DNA of 64,000 bases. Source: Marsupella aquatica (taxonomy: Eukaryota > Marchantiophyta). Positions 12,444-24,800 of this stretch are shown piece after piece. A model generated the notes under the pieces. The model was not told the DNA's origin, ran no database searches, and worked only from the letters and a program-made list of their open reading frames with translations. The translations under genes and the position numbers were made by a program. Location of the stretch: assembly GCA_973895155.1 (NCBI GenBank), contig OZ316892.1, forward strand, positions 13,826,001 to 13,890,000, written 5' to 3'. The first letter of the stretch is position 1, and every line of letters begins with the position of its first letter.

Positions 12444-15037
12444 ATGGCCATGGTGCCGGAAAACCCAGAAGACAGAGGAGGTATCGACGAAGAAGATTTG
12501 GTGGCTGGAGATTCTGGCCGGATCGCTGTTGGTGGTGGTGGTGGTGGTGGTGGTGGAAGTGCCTCCAATGGGCCTCTCGTTTGCGCTTTCAAAGGTCTGG
12601 GGGATGCCTTCGCCGGCGCCGTCATGGGCTCGGTTTTCGGATTTGGTACGATTCCTCTCTGCCTCTGCCTCTCGTTTCGGTTTGTAGTTGTCTTTGCCGC
12701 ACACCTGCACCCAGTGCTCGGCGGCATCTTTTGGTAGGAAGTTGGGACAGGGACCGGAGATATGAGAGCCGACTTGTGCATCGAGTTTTGAACATTCAAT
12801 TCCCCTGTGCTTTGATAGGGAATTTGTCAGGGTTGTGAATCGTTTCAAGGGGTTAGATCGTCGCTGCTGCCTTCTTGCCTGTCGTTCGAGCTCATCCCTA
12901 TGCGATTGGCCTTTAAGATTATTTCAGTCTTTCCGTCCTCCGCTGTCAAGAATTCCTTGAACCGGGACGCGCAAGATGAATTTGATAGGCTTTGTGAGAC
13001 AATTTCGTCCTCATTTGCTACTGTGGCAAGGCTGGCACTGTTGTGAAGGCAGTGGTGGGGACTAAGAAGCAGTTGTGGGCTAGCTGACGTTTGTCTGGAG
13101 TGGATAGGGTAAGGTTATGCCATGACGAGAGTAAGAGCCTTCGGTTTGGAGGAGAAAAATGTATGTAGAACCGTGAACTTGCTTCCACACATGAGATGTC
13201 GGGAGCTTGGGCTGTTGGAGAGGAGCACTATATCTTCAATCTTTCGCTGTTCTTTTGTAGGGTTCCTCGGCATGCCCCATAGTCCTGTAAATTTTGCGGG
13301 TTGAGAAGGAACCTGAAATCAATATGCCAACAGACAGTAGAGTGACATGGGTCCCCGAGGTTCACAGAATTTCTTGGTTCTTGAACTGAGTCGCTTTCCT
13401 TCTTTCCTTACTAGTCGACTTTCACTCAACATAGGATAGAAGAGCAAAATTTTACGCTTCAGTCGTTTTCGGGGAACTTCATAAATTGTAGTGACTTTGG
13501 TCCTCGTCAATCCCGTCGTCACTCTTATTAGGCGATTACTGTTTGTTAGGCATCCATGATTGCATCCATTGCCGTAGCAAACGAACTCCGTAGTTTGATT
13601 TAAATGTCTTGAATTGCACTCGGAGAGCAAAACTCGTCTGATTTATTATCGTTCCATGCGTTAGCAGTTGATTAACCAGGAACTCAATTTCACAGGGTCG
13701 GGACTGTTCAAAAGGCAGGGTTTTAAGGTGGCCTTGAAGGAAGGTGGCTCGTCCGCTAAGGTGAAGTGGCTTACCTGCATGGAAGTACAATCTTGCTAGC
13801 CATGGTCGCCGTAGTGGAACACCGACGGTTCGACTGACGATATGGTCTAGATTTTGACTTTATAGACTAGGTGAAACTCAGAGTAAGACATCTTCAAACT
13901 AGCGTATGACTGGGCCGAATATTAGTTCTGTGCTCATCTTGTGTGACTGCTCGTTGTATTTTTGAAGGGATTGGTTACAGTTGTATGTTCACAGTTGTAT
14001 GTTCGGATATTGAACAGTGTTAAATGACGATTTGAGCATTCATCACTCAAAGACACACGTCCTTATCTTTGCATGCAGACATTTGCGCTTTTGTCAGGAG
14101 TGCACGGCATTGTTGCTTGTTATTTGAAGAGAATAAGGGGTGTGGAGGACGGTATGCCACCCCTCAAAACCCTGCTCGGACTGCTTTGCTAGATGCTCAG
14201 AACAAGTGGCTCTATCGGTTATTGGGATTGTAAACTCGGATGTCTAGTTCACTTTTGCTCCAAGAGATCTTAAAGCAGTTGCCACGTTATGCATGAGATA
14301 TAAACATAAAATAATTCAGGAAAGAAGCCTAGCCCTTAGTCTGGTTGCTTCTATGTTAGCGGCTGTGTGCACGTTAGGAGAGGTATCACTGGGCCTACCC
14401 TCATCCTAGGCTAGTGAAACAACTAGCGAGAAGGATGCGCATCAGTTTTCCTTGTCCGCGGGTCTATTTTGTCAAATAGTCCGTTCGCTCTGTTTGATTT
14501 CTTTCTGTTTTTGTGCACGTGGAACAGCATTGAATGCAGGCATTGCAGGATGTGCTACAGGCTTGGCACTCAGTACCCCAGGTGCTCTACCTTTCCTCTG
14601 AATTTGTGCCCAATGGTTTTACAGTTTCGGAATGTCAAGAGAGAACGTCAAGTTTGCTGCAGTAGTGATTTCCTTCTTTAGTTGACGACTGAAACTTCGT
14701 GTAGACATTCTTTTTTGTGTTGTTCACCTAGTTTCTTTCTCCGTCGGATATTGGTGCAGGGACTCCACAAGCTCTACTTCAAAGTTGTGTTAGTTTTGGT
14801 GTGTTTTCATATATCCTGGAGAACATCAACAAACCTCGTCCAGTGTTGGCTGCCCCACTGAATCAGCCTTCTGGAATGAGCATTCAAGAAAAAAATCGCC
14901 TCCATTCTATACAATCTCTAATGCCTGTGCTCCCACCTTTCTCTCTTCCGCCACCCATGCTTGGTGGACATTTTTCACTCTTCTGCAATGGGAATTTGCA
15001 AAAGATCCTCCAGCGTCAACAGTCCAGGCCTATGTAG
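12444..15037 (+). CDS. Tim17/Tim22/Tim23 (PRAT) family-like membrane protein
   Basis: Three exons join in frame: 12444-12645, 14528-14581 and 14760-15037 (177 aa). The first intron is 1.9 kb. The core (about residues 45-105) reads GLGDAFAGAVMGSVFGFG, then ALNAGIAGCATGLALSTPG, then a further hydrophobic segment QSCVSFGVFSYILE. This spacing of small-residue-rich helices is typical of the Tim17/22/23 (PRAT) fold, whose members are protein or amino-acid translocation subunits of mitochondrial and plastid membranes. The N-terminus carries a run of about ten glycines from a GGT repeat. The C-terminus (about 70 aa) is rich in proline, serine and leucine and is not part of the conserved core. Only three hydrophobic segments are clear, so the call is family-level. 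Which organelle and complex it serves cannot be told. Confidence 0.72.
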
Positions 15038-16065
15038 CATAGCTAGGAAAAAATTGATCACGTGGTAGTCCTGATGCTGCAGAAGTGTCCTAATTCTTAT
15101 AGCCGTTATAAGGCGAAAGGAAGTTTGGAACGGACTGTACATTGTTATCTTAGATAGACAATTCAGCATTGGTTGGGCAAAATACTCTTCAGCAGGTCGG
15201 ATAGACGAGTACAAGAGAGATCATAGTATCAGCTCGTGAGGCAATTCCCTTTTGGGTTAGCACGGGTATCCTTATGTGAATTTGCGATTCTCTTTCGCAA
15301 AACATAGGTTTTACAGGTTTACCAGGTACAGATAGTAGTTGTGGTTTAGAATGCTTGCGGTTGTTGAGCATCAAATGTGAAAGCGATTTAGCAAGAATAT
15401 GAAGAATACTTGTGGTGAAGATTCACCTATGAGAATACATGTAATTGCTATCTATGCAAGGTACAGAGAAGGCCAGGTACTTGGAAGACAAAATGTCCAA
15501 CTCCTTCGCTTCTAATCTGATTGTCGTCTGCAATTTGTCATGTCCCGCCTAAACTTGCGAACGTTTGAAATCTAGGAGAGTACAATGGTGTCCAAGTTTT
15601 CTGACGAATCTGTCCATGTATCAATAATTATGAGCAGCTTAAGGCTTCTCTATGGCTTTCATGCCTTCCGAACAAGGTAGAGTTGCTTTATCTGGATTCA
15701 CCAACACAGGAAATTGAGCTCTCTTCCAACAGAGTTTTTCTCTCAGCGATGGAAATGTTTGATTCATCTAAACTAAAGTGATCTGGAGCTCAAAGTCCCA
15801 CTCTGTATTGCTTGCACTACTTTTGAGGTGATGATTTCAACCATGGTTACGCTTCTCCGATAGTGATCGCAATTTCTAAAATCGACCTTTCATTTTGATT
15901 CTTCCCTCTAGTCGTTCTACATGTGGAACCAACAGAATAAGCGCTGCCTGTAGGATTGATAATAACTCCGAGGATGAAAGAAGTCACCTTCCATGGAGCC
16001 ACAATTGTCCACATGTTCAACTCTGTCACTGCAGAAGGGCTGACTGTACTTCCTCGTCTTCTCGA

Positions 16066-16290
16066 TGTTGAAGCAATCCACGTTTCCAACGCAACCTTTC
16101 ACCAATTACCCAGCGGAGGAGTAGGTGAGGAATGGGCAGCGAATTTATCCCCAATGTCAAAGCAATTGACGAGAAGGTGAGTCATAGGCAGCAAAGTTAT
16201 TCCTGATGTTGATGCAATCCACTTTTGCAATTTAGTTGTATGGCGACAAACTTACACAATGCAGGGGCGGGTGAGTGGTGGGCAGCGAAG
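16066..16290. repeat. Diverged direct repeat (~140-bp period)
   Basis: GATGTTGA(A/T)GCAATCCAC followed by a GGGCAGCGAA block occurs twice, at about 16067-16145 and 16207-16290. The copies differ at many bases. Confidence 0.5.
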
Positions 16291-16911
16291 TACAAGCAGA
16301 AGCGGGATGGGTAGGAGAACTGCTCACCTGGGTGGAGAATGACCTCGCTCGCTTTCTAGAGATCTTATGCCTCTCACCTGTGTGCCCCTTGGTCTGTGGA
16401 CGTTGTAGTGCTTGCCCACTCGATCCTAAAAGTTGTGAGATTGCGCTGTCCACCTCCAAACAATAGGGCGTGTCAAAGCACCCTCTATCTGAGTTACGGC
16501 CTACAACATAAAACTGTTTTTTGTCCAGGACGTAACTCCTGGGATACCTATAGAGGTGCCCCGTAAGACTTGGACGTCCAGAAAAGCACTTGTCCGTAAG
16601 ATTAGCTTTAGTCCTCAGCTACTTTCGTTTTTTATTCTTGTCAACAATTGGGAGAAAATGTCAAAACAAACTGTTTTTGTAAGCTCTTTCATGATCATGG
16701 CAGCAAAGCAAAATGCATACAAGCAAGGCAGGGAAAGGTGTGGGGTTCTTGAACGATTTGGACGATGCCTACGATGAGTTCTTTGTCTCTTATTGAGTCT
16801 TTTCTGTGGAATACCGGGATTCCTACCATTATTGAAAGCTTTTCTGTCTCTCTATGACTGTTCTGCTCTCAGTGCTCTCTCGGCTTACTTTGTTGGCGCT
16901 CACCCTTTCTA

Positions 16912-17108
16912 ATTTTTCTCCCCAATATTACTCTCCTTGCTGATTGATGCTAAACGCACAGAGATGGCGTACCAAGATAATGAACCAGTATTACTCTCCT
17001 TGCTGATTGATGCTAAACGCAAAGAAGGAATTCTAATTTTTCTCCCCAATTTTACTCTCCTTGCTGATTGATGATAAACGCAAAGAGATGGCGTACCAAG
17101 ATAATGAA
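16912..17108. repeat. Three-copy tandem repeat (~75 bp)
   Basis: Three copies share TTACTCTCCTTGCTGATTGATG and TAAACGCA(C/A)AGA (about 16925, 16990 and 17050). Copies 1 and 3 also share TCTAATTTTTCTCCCCAAT before it and GATGGCGTACCAAGATAATGAA after it. Copy 2 is truncated. A single related fragment occurs again near 17205-17232. Confidence 0.85.
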
Positions 17109-17504
17109 GCGTTTCTTTTGATGACCTTTTTACACCCTGTGCTTGCTTGTTGTACTTTGTTGGAACTCGACTCTTTCACTATATCACTTGTTCTTCCCGT
17201 TTTTGTCCAAATTGATGCTAAGCGCAAAGAAGAAACTGAGACTGTAGTGAGATAGTGAAGATTTTCTGTGTCTTGGACTACATTTTGCTCTCCGTGCTTT
17301 CTCATTGTACTTCGTTTGCACCCACTCTATTTGTAAATTAATTTGTTCTTCCCCTTTAGAGCTCTGTCCTACTTCTTCTTCAGTCCACACGAGACTCTAC
17401 TGTAGACAGCCATTAAGGCAGGCCATTACAATTTGATTTCTCATCGGCGAAGTCTTATTTTCTATCTTCCAAGAAATTTGACGAATTGATTTGATTCTGG
17501 AATT

Positions 17505-17610
17505 GTAAGAAAAGAGAAGAGCCAGCTGGGGAGCTAGCAATCAAGAAAGCAGGCAAGAATGTCGATTCGATTATGAAATTATAAGAAAAGAGAAGAGCTA
17601 ACAAGCAAGA
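17505..17610. repeat. Two-copy ~65-bp repeat
   Basis: A(A/T)TGTAAGAAAAGAGAAGAGC followed by an AGCAAGAAAGC(A/G)(G/A)GCAAG block occurs twice in succession, the second copy shortened. Confidence 0.7.
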
Positions 17611-18174
17611 AAGCGAGCAAGCATGTCTCAATTCGTGGACAATTCTGCATTTGGGATGAGTTTTTACGATGACGAGTGCTTCAACGTATTCTAAGAATTA
17701 CTATATGAATCGAGATTCCGCGGCGGCTTGAGAATCCAGAAATCCATTGAAATTCATGGGAATATCTGGAAACGATCCAGGCGACAGTCCGTCACATTAG
17801 CCGAGTGCCTGACCAGCTGCCGTAACATATCATCAGAATTAGAATGGCATCCGTCCCCTGGCCAAGAAGTAGACCTTCGAAGTAAATATTGCGCCGCTGA
17901 AGCAGACGGTCTCATGCTTTGTGCTCAGCCAGAACGTCAAATTCTTACCCGTACCTCCTCTTTACAAGAGGAGTCAAATCTACCCACCTCTGCCCATAAA
18001 GGTGACCTGAAGTAATTTGACAGCTAAACTAACAATATGGCCATGATTTGACAACGCCGATTTGACAACGCCCTAATGGGATCTGGTGAAATGTGCATCC
18101 AAGAACAACATAGCTGCTTCAACTCGGCAGTGGAGAAATGTGTCAACGTCTGCCCTGCCATATTCAATTGGGTA

Positions 18175-18285
18175 TTGGCACAGTATTCTCTAAACAGTGG
18201 GAAAAGTCGGAACGTGCATTTGTCATTCATGGAAATTGGCACTGTATTCTCTAAATAGTGGGAAAAGTCGAACGTGCATTTGTGA
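18175..18285. repeat. Two-copy ~60-bp tandem repeat
   Basis: ATTGGCAC(A/T)GTATTCTCTAAA through to GAACGTGCATTTGT is repeated with only a few differences. Confidence 0.85.
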
Positions 18286-18429
18286 CGGAGAGCTTGTGCA
18301 CATTACTCCTCTCGACTCTTTGCAGTCTACCACGAACTGTGTCATTTCCAGCGCTACCAAGACCATCTAGGTGTCCAGCGACGACGGCCTAATCCGTGCC
18401 GTTCAGTTTGTTTGGCGAGACTGTCGAGG

Positions 18430-18635
18430 GACCAGTAACGGGAGTCCAAACTTGACAGAAGTGGTTCGTTGTAGCCAACATGTGGCGGGGCTGGATTATG
18501 TTTTGGGCTGGATTATGTTTTTTTAAATGGTGAGATACTGTGGGAAGTAACGGGAGTCCAAACTCGCCAGGAATGGCGCTCGTTAGCCACCATCTGGCCT
18601 ACCGGGATTCTGTTTTTAAAATGGTGAGATACGGT
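18430..18635. repeat. Two-copy ~105-bp tandem repeat
   Basis: AGTAACGGGAGTCCAAACT, a TAGCCA(A/C)CAT block and AAATGGTGAGATAC(T/G)GTGGGA occur in the same order in both copies (about 18433-18543 and 18546-18632). It directly precedes the large duplicated module that starts at about 18700. Confidence 0.8.
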
Positions 18636-18699
18636 GGGATATGCAAAAGTGTGGCGAGGACGGAGATACGGTGGGGTAGCACCAAAGTCGGTCCCCGGG

Positions 18700-20635
18700 T
18701 CCCGGCTCGCTGATGCTGTTTGAATGTCATAATAATGAAAGACGAGCACGGTACCAATTCCCACGAGGTACGTAGGGTCCATGTAGGCGTGCGACAATTT
18801 ATTGCCGACAGTCTCATTTGCGGAATCTGGCAATTAGCTACATGCAGAGCGTCGGGGAGGCGGCAACTTAGAATCAAGTGGACTTTGGCAGATTATTTGA
18901 ATTTTGTTTTAGAATTTTTGTTGTTCAGATGAGGAGTGTGAATGTGTTCAGGAGGAGACCATGCTAGTTTAGGCCCTGGGGGTTCGTGGGACGAGACGGG
19001 ACGAAAATCTTCGTGACTTCGTCGATAGAGTGTCTGCCAGCGTCGGTTTGAGGTGTCTTTTGATATCAGACCTGTGTTCGGTTTGGAGGAGGTTTTCGAG
19101 GAGCTCTCGTCCGCGCCTTTGGCGTGATCGTGCTTCCCTTCTTGAACGCAGTCTTGATCAGCCTTCTCGTGATTCGTGGAGTGGGTACCTCGCCGATACG
19201 TCATCTTCGGTGAATTCGGGGGAATTCGGGTGAGTTTTTTCTTCTCTCTATCTCTCTCTCTATCTCTCACCATTCGTTGACACTATCTACGGATGTCTCT
19301 TGGGGATCTGCGTGATTCAATGCCACACCACCACAAAATTATAGAATGTCGACGAAGATCCAGTCGGATTATTGGACGAGGTAGGTACGAAGAGGGTCCG
19401 TAGTTCATCGAAGGAAGAGTGATCAAGTACTGTAGGAGGCAAAACAGGAGACGAACTTTTTCAACTTAGCATTATATAAAATAGGTAAAGGAACTTATTG
19501 TCTCCGAGGATTTAATCGATCGGTTATGGAGCCAAATGTGTGCAAGGAGTGTCCACGGTCTATCAAGGGAGACAAATCAGCTGGCTAGCAAAGCAGGAGA
19601 CCTAACTTTTCCAAAGTACAGTGTTACAATTTACTTCATGAACGTCCGAGTTCAAACCAGGGGCTTGCCCCGGACCAAGAGGACGGAGAGACCAGTGCAC
19701 AGCAGAGAAGCATGTCTGAGAGCGCATTGGTATGCTCAAACGATTCCCCCGCGAATTCAGTTACAGTGCTGCAGTGGCTGAATGTCACTACCGAATCACC
19801 CGGGCCTCATTAATTGCATTCTGCACTGCTGAATGGGATTCGCTTATGATGCTCGAAAATGCATACTGTGGGTACTGCTGATGATGAATGCCCATATCTG
19901 TTTTCATGATTGACACTTTCGTCCTGCTTGTCGCTCCCGCATTGCGCGAATTGTCCGTGGCCGCAACTTCTCCCTCGACCGGATCACACGACTTGAATTT
20001 TTCCGTCGCTGTTTCTCTAAGGATGCTTCTTATTCACTGCAACAGTATGACTCTTTGTCCACCCAATCAAGGAAGCACTCTATCCGATCGGCGGCGGGAA
20101 CAGAGATGCCGGAAACAAGATCAGAGTTGCTGATTTACGTGATTGAAGATGAAGGTCAGGGCTGAGCTCGATAACAATCTTCGCTTCAGTTGCGGAACGA
20201 AGTAAACGCCCAAACATTTGCGCTTAGGTTACTCAGGAAAGTATGAGCAGTTGAGGTTATACTAGTGTATTTGGGACTGTCTTTTGAGTTAAAACCTAGC
20301 CTTCGGCGGGAGTCCAGTCTAAAACTTGAGTTCCTATAATCGACGTTGCGGGGATGTTTGAAGTCCAAATTGTAAAACAGGCACATGCCTTTCAGATCCT
20401 CTGTTGCCTGGGACGTTAGTCAGTAAAATAAGCTTATCTTCAGTCTGCCTTTCAGTCAGTTCTTTGCGTATTTGAACTCAAATCAATGACTGGTTTGGTG
20501 TTCCCCGACAGGGTGCATGACTATGTTGTCCTGAAATCATGCACGCAACAGTTCCTCTGGCATTGTGACAGTCTTCCATGGTCAACCGTTTGTTGGCAAA
20601 ATCCTTGGTAAATTGGGGTGTGCTCTGACACTCAA
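18700..20635 (+). repeat. Promoter/leader duplication, copy 1 (upstream of the importin gene)
   Basis: Over about 1.9 kb this matches 43968-46028 in the same order and orientation. The match includes a candidate leader exon ending at 19229 in ...GAATTCGG before GTGAGT, the CT-rich start of an intron, and later blocks such as CAATGCCACACCACCACAAAATT and GTGTCCACGGTCTATC. By eye the identity is roughly 80-85% with small indels. Copy 2 is the leader region of the CHY-RING gene. No CHY-RING coding sequence follows copy 1. The importin-like gene begins 1.2 kb further on. It is either a relic of a lost CHY-RING paralogue or a leader reused by the importin gene. Confidence 0.85.
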
Positions 20636-21804
20636 TGTCCTTCGTAATTGTTCTCTTTTGTAATTTTCAGGGCATTGTTGGAGGAAATGCAGAGTCAAGG
20701 TTTGGATGGCTCATTATGAAAGTTCTTATCCACTTTTACTAAAATTAGAAACTATAAAAAACTCAGTCCTGTTCCCAGAGCATTATGTGCAATATTAGCC
20801 CCCAAAACTCGAGCTGAATCTCTTGCTTTTCGGTGCATTATATCACACAATGCGCTGCAAACAAGACTACATCTTGCTGCCAAGGAGGGAGTTGGCTTTG
20901 CTTTAGTGAATTCAGAACTCTACTGTTCGCGGCACCTCTCGGACACATCTTGTTGTCGCGTAGTTAATCTCGAAGGTACTGTACCGTAATCGCGAGCGGG
21001 AAAATCTTTGGAGAGCAATCTGAATGTTGTGAACAATCCTGTACTTTGTGTTCCTCTCGTGCTGGCGCGGATGTGTTTCTGGACAGGCAGGGAAGTAAGC
21101 TCGATGGCGCAAGAAGGAATCTGTATGTTCGGAAACCGCACTCCATGCCTCTCCTGATTAATGATTCAATTCTCTCAGAGCTCGGTACCGTACTGTAATT
21201 CTGTTGTGGAAACGCCGTAAGAAGAAATGAACACAAGATGATGTGCGTTTTTCAAATTTGAATTATCTCTGAATCAATGCACAGTGCTCTCGGAGTGCAG
21301 GAGCTCGATGGAGTTGAGATAGCAATGCCCATTCTCACACCGGGGACACCTGCTTGCTGTCGAGCTACTCCCTCGCAGCGAGAAGCGCATCCGAGGTACA
21401 TTTTTAAAAACCAGAAATTCTTTTGCTGGAATGTTATTGCGGTGCCTTTGTGTTTGTTCAATTTCCTTTCGCAGTGCCCTTCTTTTCTTCTCCATTCAAC
21501 AGATAGATCGTTCATGATAAACAGTCATTTATGACCTATGTGATCCGATTTGGCCGACACTAAACTCACCTGGAAACTGCTGTTCCGCTCCGTGCTTGTT
21601 ATTCTTGGCTTTCCTACAGAATGATTAGCGTTTCTTCGCTCTTCGGACGGTGAGAGAATGAATTTACTAGCTCCCACAGCGAAGACAAACTAGGTAGGTG
21701 TTCGTCGTCGAGGGCACGGTTAGCTGCAGCAGAATTTTTCGTCGTCGAGGGCACGGGTAGCTGCAGCAGAATTGTAGCTGTGACGAGGGAGATCATTTGC
21801 CGCG
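20636..21804 (+). promoter_or_regulatory. Region immediately upstream of the importin-like gene
   Basis: There is no protein gene here. It should hold either the promoter or the rest of a leader intron. A good 3' splice site (pyrimidine-rich CTTTCCTACAG) ends at about 21619, so a leader exon may begin there and run into the start codon at 21805. Within that leader lies a two-copy 44-bp repeat (about 21690-21775). Confidence 0.45.
21690..21775. repeat. Two-copy 44-bp tandem repeat in the importin leader
   Basis: TTCGTCGTCGAGGGCACGG(T/G) followed by TAGCTGCAGCAGAATT is duplicated in tandem, ending about 30 bases upstream of the importin start codon. The copies are nearly identical, so the event is recent. 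It would lengthen the 5' UTR. Confidence 0.85.
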
Positions 21805-24800
21805 ATGGAGGCCATGGTGAATCTTTCGACAGTAGGGGTGGGGAAGGACCAAATAGCAAGATGGCTTAGCGAGACAGCAGGGACTCAGGAGGCCGCAGTT
21901 CGGGCTGCCACGGCTCATCTGGAAGCTGCGCGAGCTGTTCCGAAGTTTTCACTGTGTCTCCTACTCTTATCTGCCGGTATGGTTATATTTCTTCTCTTCT
22001 CGCATTTCCCCCTTCTTCCACCCCGCGAACGTGGTCTTTGTTTATATTGAAAATGTTGATCACCTGGTCCCGTTGAAGGCCTGGCCTGCTCTTGGTCATG
22101 CTGACTAGTCTGAATGCGGAATGGACGACATGTTGAAGGAGAAACATGTAGTATATTTCCGGTACCATTTCGACCCAACGAGGCTTTGTGAAGTTCTGCC
22201 AATCATCAGAGCGCAAGTAGATGGATTCACCGGTTTGACCAATATTCGTGTTGCACGAAGGTGACTCTAAGCTTAGAATTCGATTCAGATTCCCTCAAAA
22301 TTCTTCATGCGGAGACTGAACTTGTGAACGAAGGGTAGGCGCTGGACAATACGAGAAGAGATTGGGCAACTTTGATCACTTGCGGATGGCAAGATTACCT
22401 GTGAACCAAGGAGTCAGGCCAGCTACAATATTTTGCGGAACAGACTGTCTGGAACTTCTGGGTGGTACAACGATATACAGCAGAGTTGGAGGCCACAGTG
22501 TCGATTGTAGCTGGCAGTACTGCAGCTTTGTACACTTCGTTCAAGTAACATATCAGGAAGAAATATGTAGCTCAATGCAATAACAGCTGTGCCCGGAGAT
22601 CTCAAAGACGTGGAGAATTTTGCCATCGCAAGGATTGCTCAATCTGCTAGATCGCGGATAATGCAGACAACGTCTTGGCCTTCACCACCTCCGCATTATC
22701 ACGCGAATCATTGGCTTTACACGTTACCTCAGTGTCTCGAGGTTCATCGGACAATTGTGGTGCTCATGAAGCACCGGAACTTGAGTTTCCCTCGTACTTG
22801 TGGCGAGGACATAACAGTGGTTTGGAAGTAGGCAGGATGAAGTAAAGGTTTGCAGGTTGACTTTTTCCAAGTATCGTCTGTCCTCAAGTGGCGGCAGGTT
22901 GCATGCCCCTTTCTAGTCCGTGGCAACTTGTTGCCAAAAATCTGTGGCCTTCAGCCATTGGGCGGACGAGGAGGAAGTTAAAGAATGAGTTTAGATTGTA
23001 TAAGACCTGCTAGCTATGCTGCATGGGAGATACTTGTAGTACTCTCCGGGCCGTTGTAATTGGTACATGAGTTTAAGCCTTGATTGATTGGTTTTCGTGC
23101 CGTGCTTTTTCTTGCAGGGGGTGATGACAAAGGTCAACGCGTAGCTGCTGCTACGTACCTCAAAAACTTTCTTCGAAATCACTGGACAGAGGAAGATGCA
23201 ATGCCTGCTGAAGAGCGCCTCGAGTTCAGAAATCAGCTTGTGGAAGTCCTACTGAGAGTTGATGGGATTGTTCTGAAGCTTCTAGCGGAAGCAGTAAGTT
23301 CATTTTACCTCAGAATATTCAATGCTCTGCCAAACTTTTCTCGCGCAAACTTCGATGATCAAAGAGATATTTTCCTCAGAAAGTAGCACAAGGACGCAGA
23401 GAAACAAAGGTTAGTAGATTACATAGTGGTGCTGGCTAGAGAGTTTCCACCATATGATTTGCGTTACTTCAGCCTTCTCTCCTGTGGCTGGGGACGTGTC
23501 ATATATCAATATTGTGATTTTATGTACTCCTGTTGATTTTACATCTAGTAGTTTCCTAATGTCAAGAATAATGTGATCAGAGCTAGTAAAAATAACAGCC
23601 AAAAAAGTTCTAGTTTTGCTGTTCTCCATTGGTCTCAATGCAAAAGCATAAGAACTCATCTTGGAATGTCAGATGGAAAGGTTGTACGATAATTCGGTTG
23701 ATCAGAGACACTGGCACCGTCGAATGTGTTGTAGTAAGCAAAAAGGGCCGAAATTTGTTGGAGGTCTAACCTTGATGTCAGTGGTGGAGGTAGTGGAATG
23801 TCATCGCTTGTTTTCTTTGTACAGTAGGATTCTCGAAGGTAACTCTAGTGTGGTTCGTGGTGCAGTTTCGGTTGGTCGCAGTCAGTGACTTTGCACGGAA
23901 CACTGCATGGCCTGAGTTGGTGCCTGCCCTCAGAAGTGCTATTCAAAACAGTGATCTCGTGAGTGGAGCTGCTGGTGCTGCCGACTTTAAAACTTTGAAT
24001 GTGCTGATTGCGGTGCAAACCATTACCAAACCCTTTCAGGTACTAATTTTTCAGGTCCGCCAAGTAACTGCTTCGATTGGGAGTCCAACCCGGATACTTC
24101 TAGAGTATCAAGTATATGCCCCATTGCAATTAACATTGGAGTTAAGTTGCGCAGCACTTGAATTCTTTCAACCTGCAAAACTGGAGACCCTTTGTATAAA
24201 ACCCCGTTCAACCCCTGGTGTGATTTATCAACACTGCTTGGAAGACTAAGAGACATAGCATTTCTATGAATTAAAGTGGCCAGCTTGATTGTTGCTGTGC
24301 ACAGTTGCAGGCCTGTGACATGACTCTGTCAATTTTTTCCGCCACTTTTCCAGAAACTGATCCTTTTTCACCCTTATCTTTACTCTGAAAGCGAATATGT
24401 ATTGGTTTCTAGTTGACCTATTGGTGACGAGCGTGGAAAACGTTTGCAGTACTTTATGGATCCAACAGTGGCAAGGGAACCTGTCCCTGAACAACTGGAG
24501 TTGATTGGGAAAGAACTACTAGCTCCTCTTCATGGAATTTTCCATCATCTCGTACAGCAGGTATGATCAGAAAAAGATGGTTATCAGTGCAGAGTCTTCT
24601 TCGTATGTGCCCGAAAGGGTTGTTGATCAAATTATGACTTTAGAAGATTGACTTGCTGCACGATAATTATATATACTGGGATCTAAATTGGAGCGCCCTC
24701 ACAGGTTGCAGCATCAAAAGACGAGGCAGCTGCACAACATGACAACATTCTTTTGGTGCTGTGCAAGTCGTTCCATCTCGCTGTAAGACTACTTTCAAAG

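Larger units (their letters stand above)
15038..18699. other. Intergenic region with many local duplications, no gene recognised
   Basis: ORFs are all short (under 110 codons) and none looks conserved. Small tandem duplications recur at 16066-16290, 16912-17108, 17505-17610, 18175-18285 and 18430-18635. The pattern is one of repeated local slippage or template switching rather than one transposon. Confidence 0.5.

Noticed and set aside
12371-12848. Minus-strand ORFs of 142 and 149 codons over the Tim17-like first exon
   Set aside because: They are complements of the GC-rich exon and its GGT repeat (poly-proline and poly-threonine), hence shadows.
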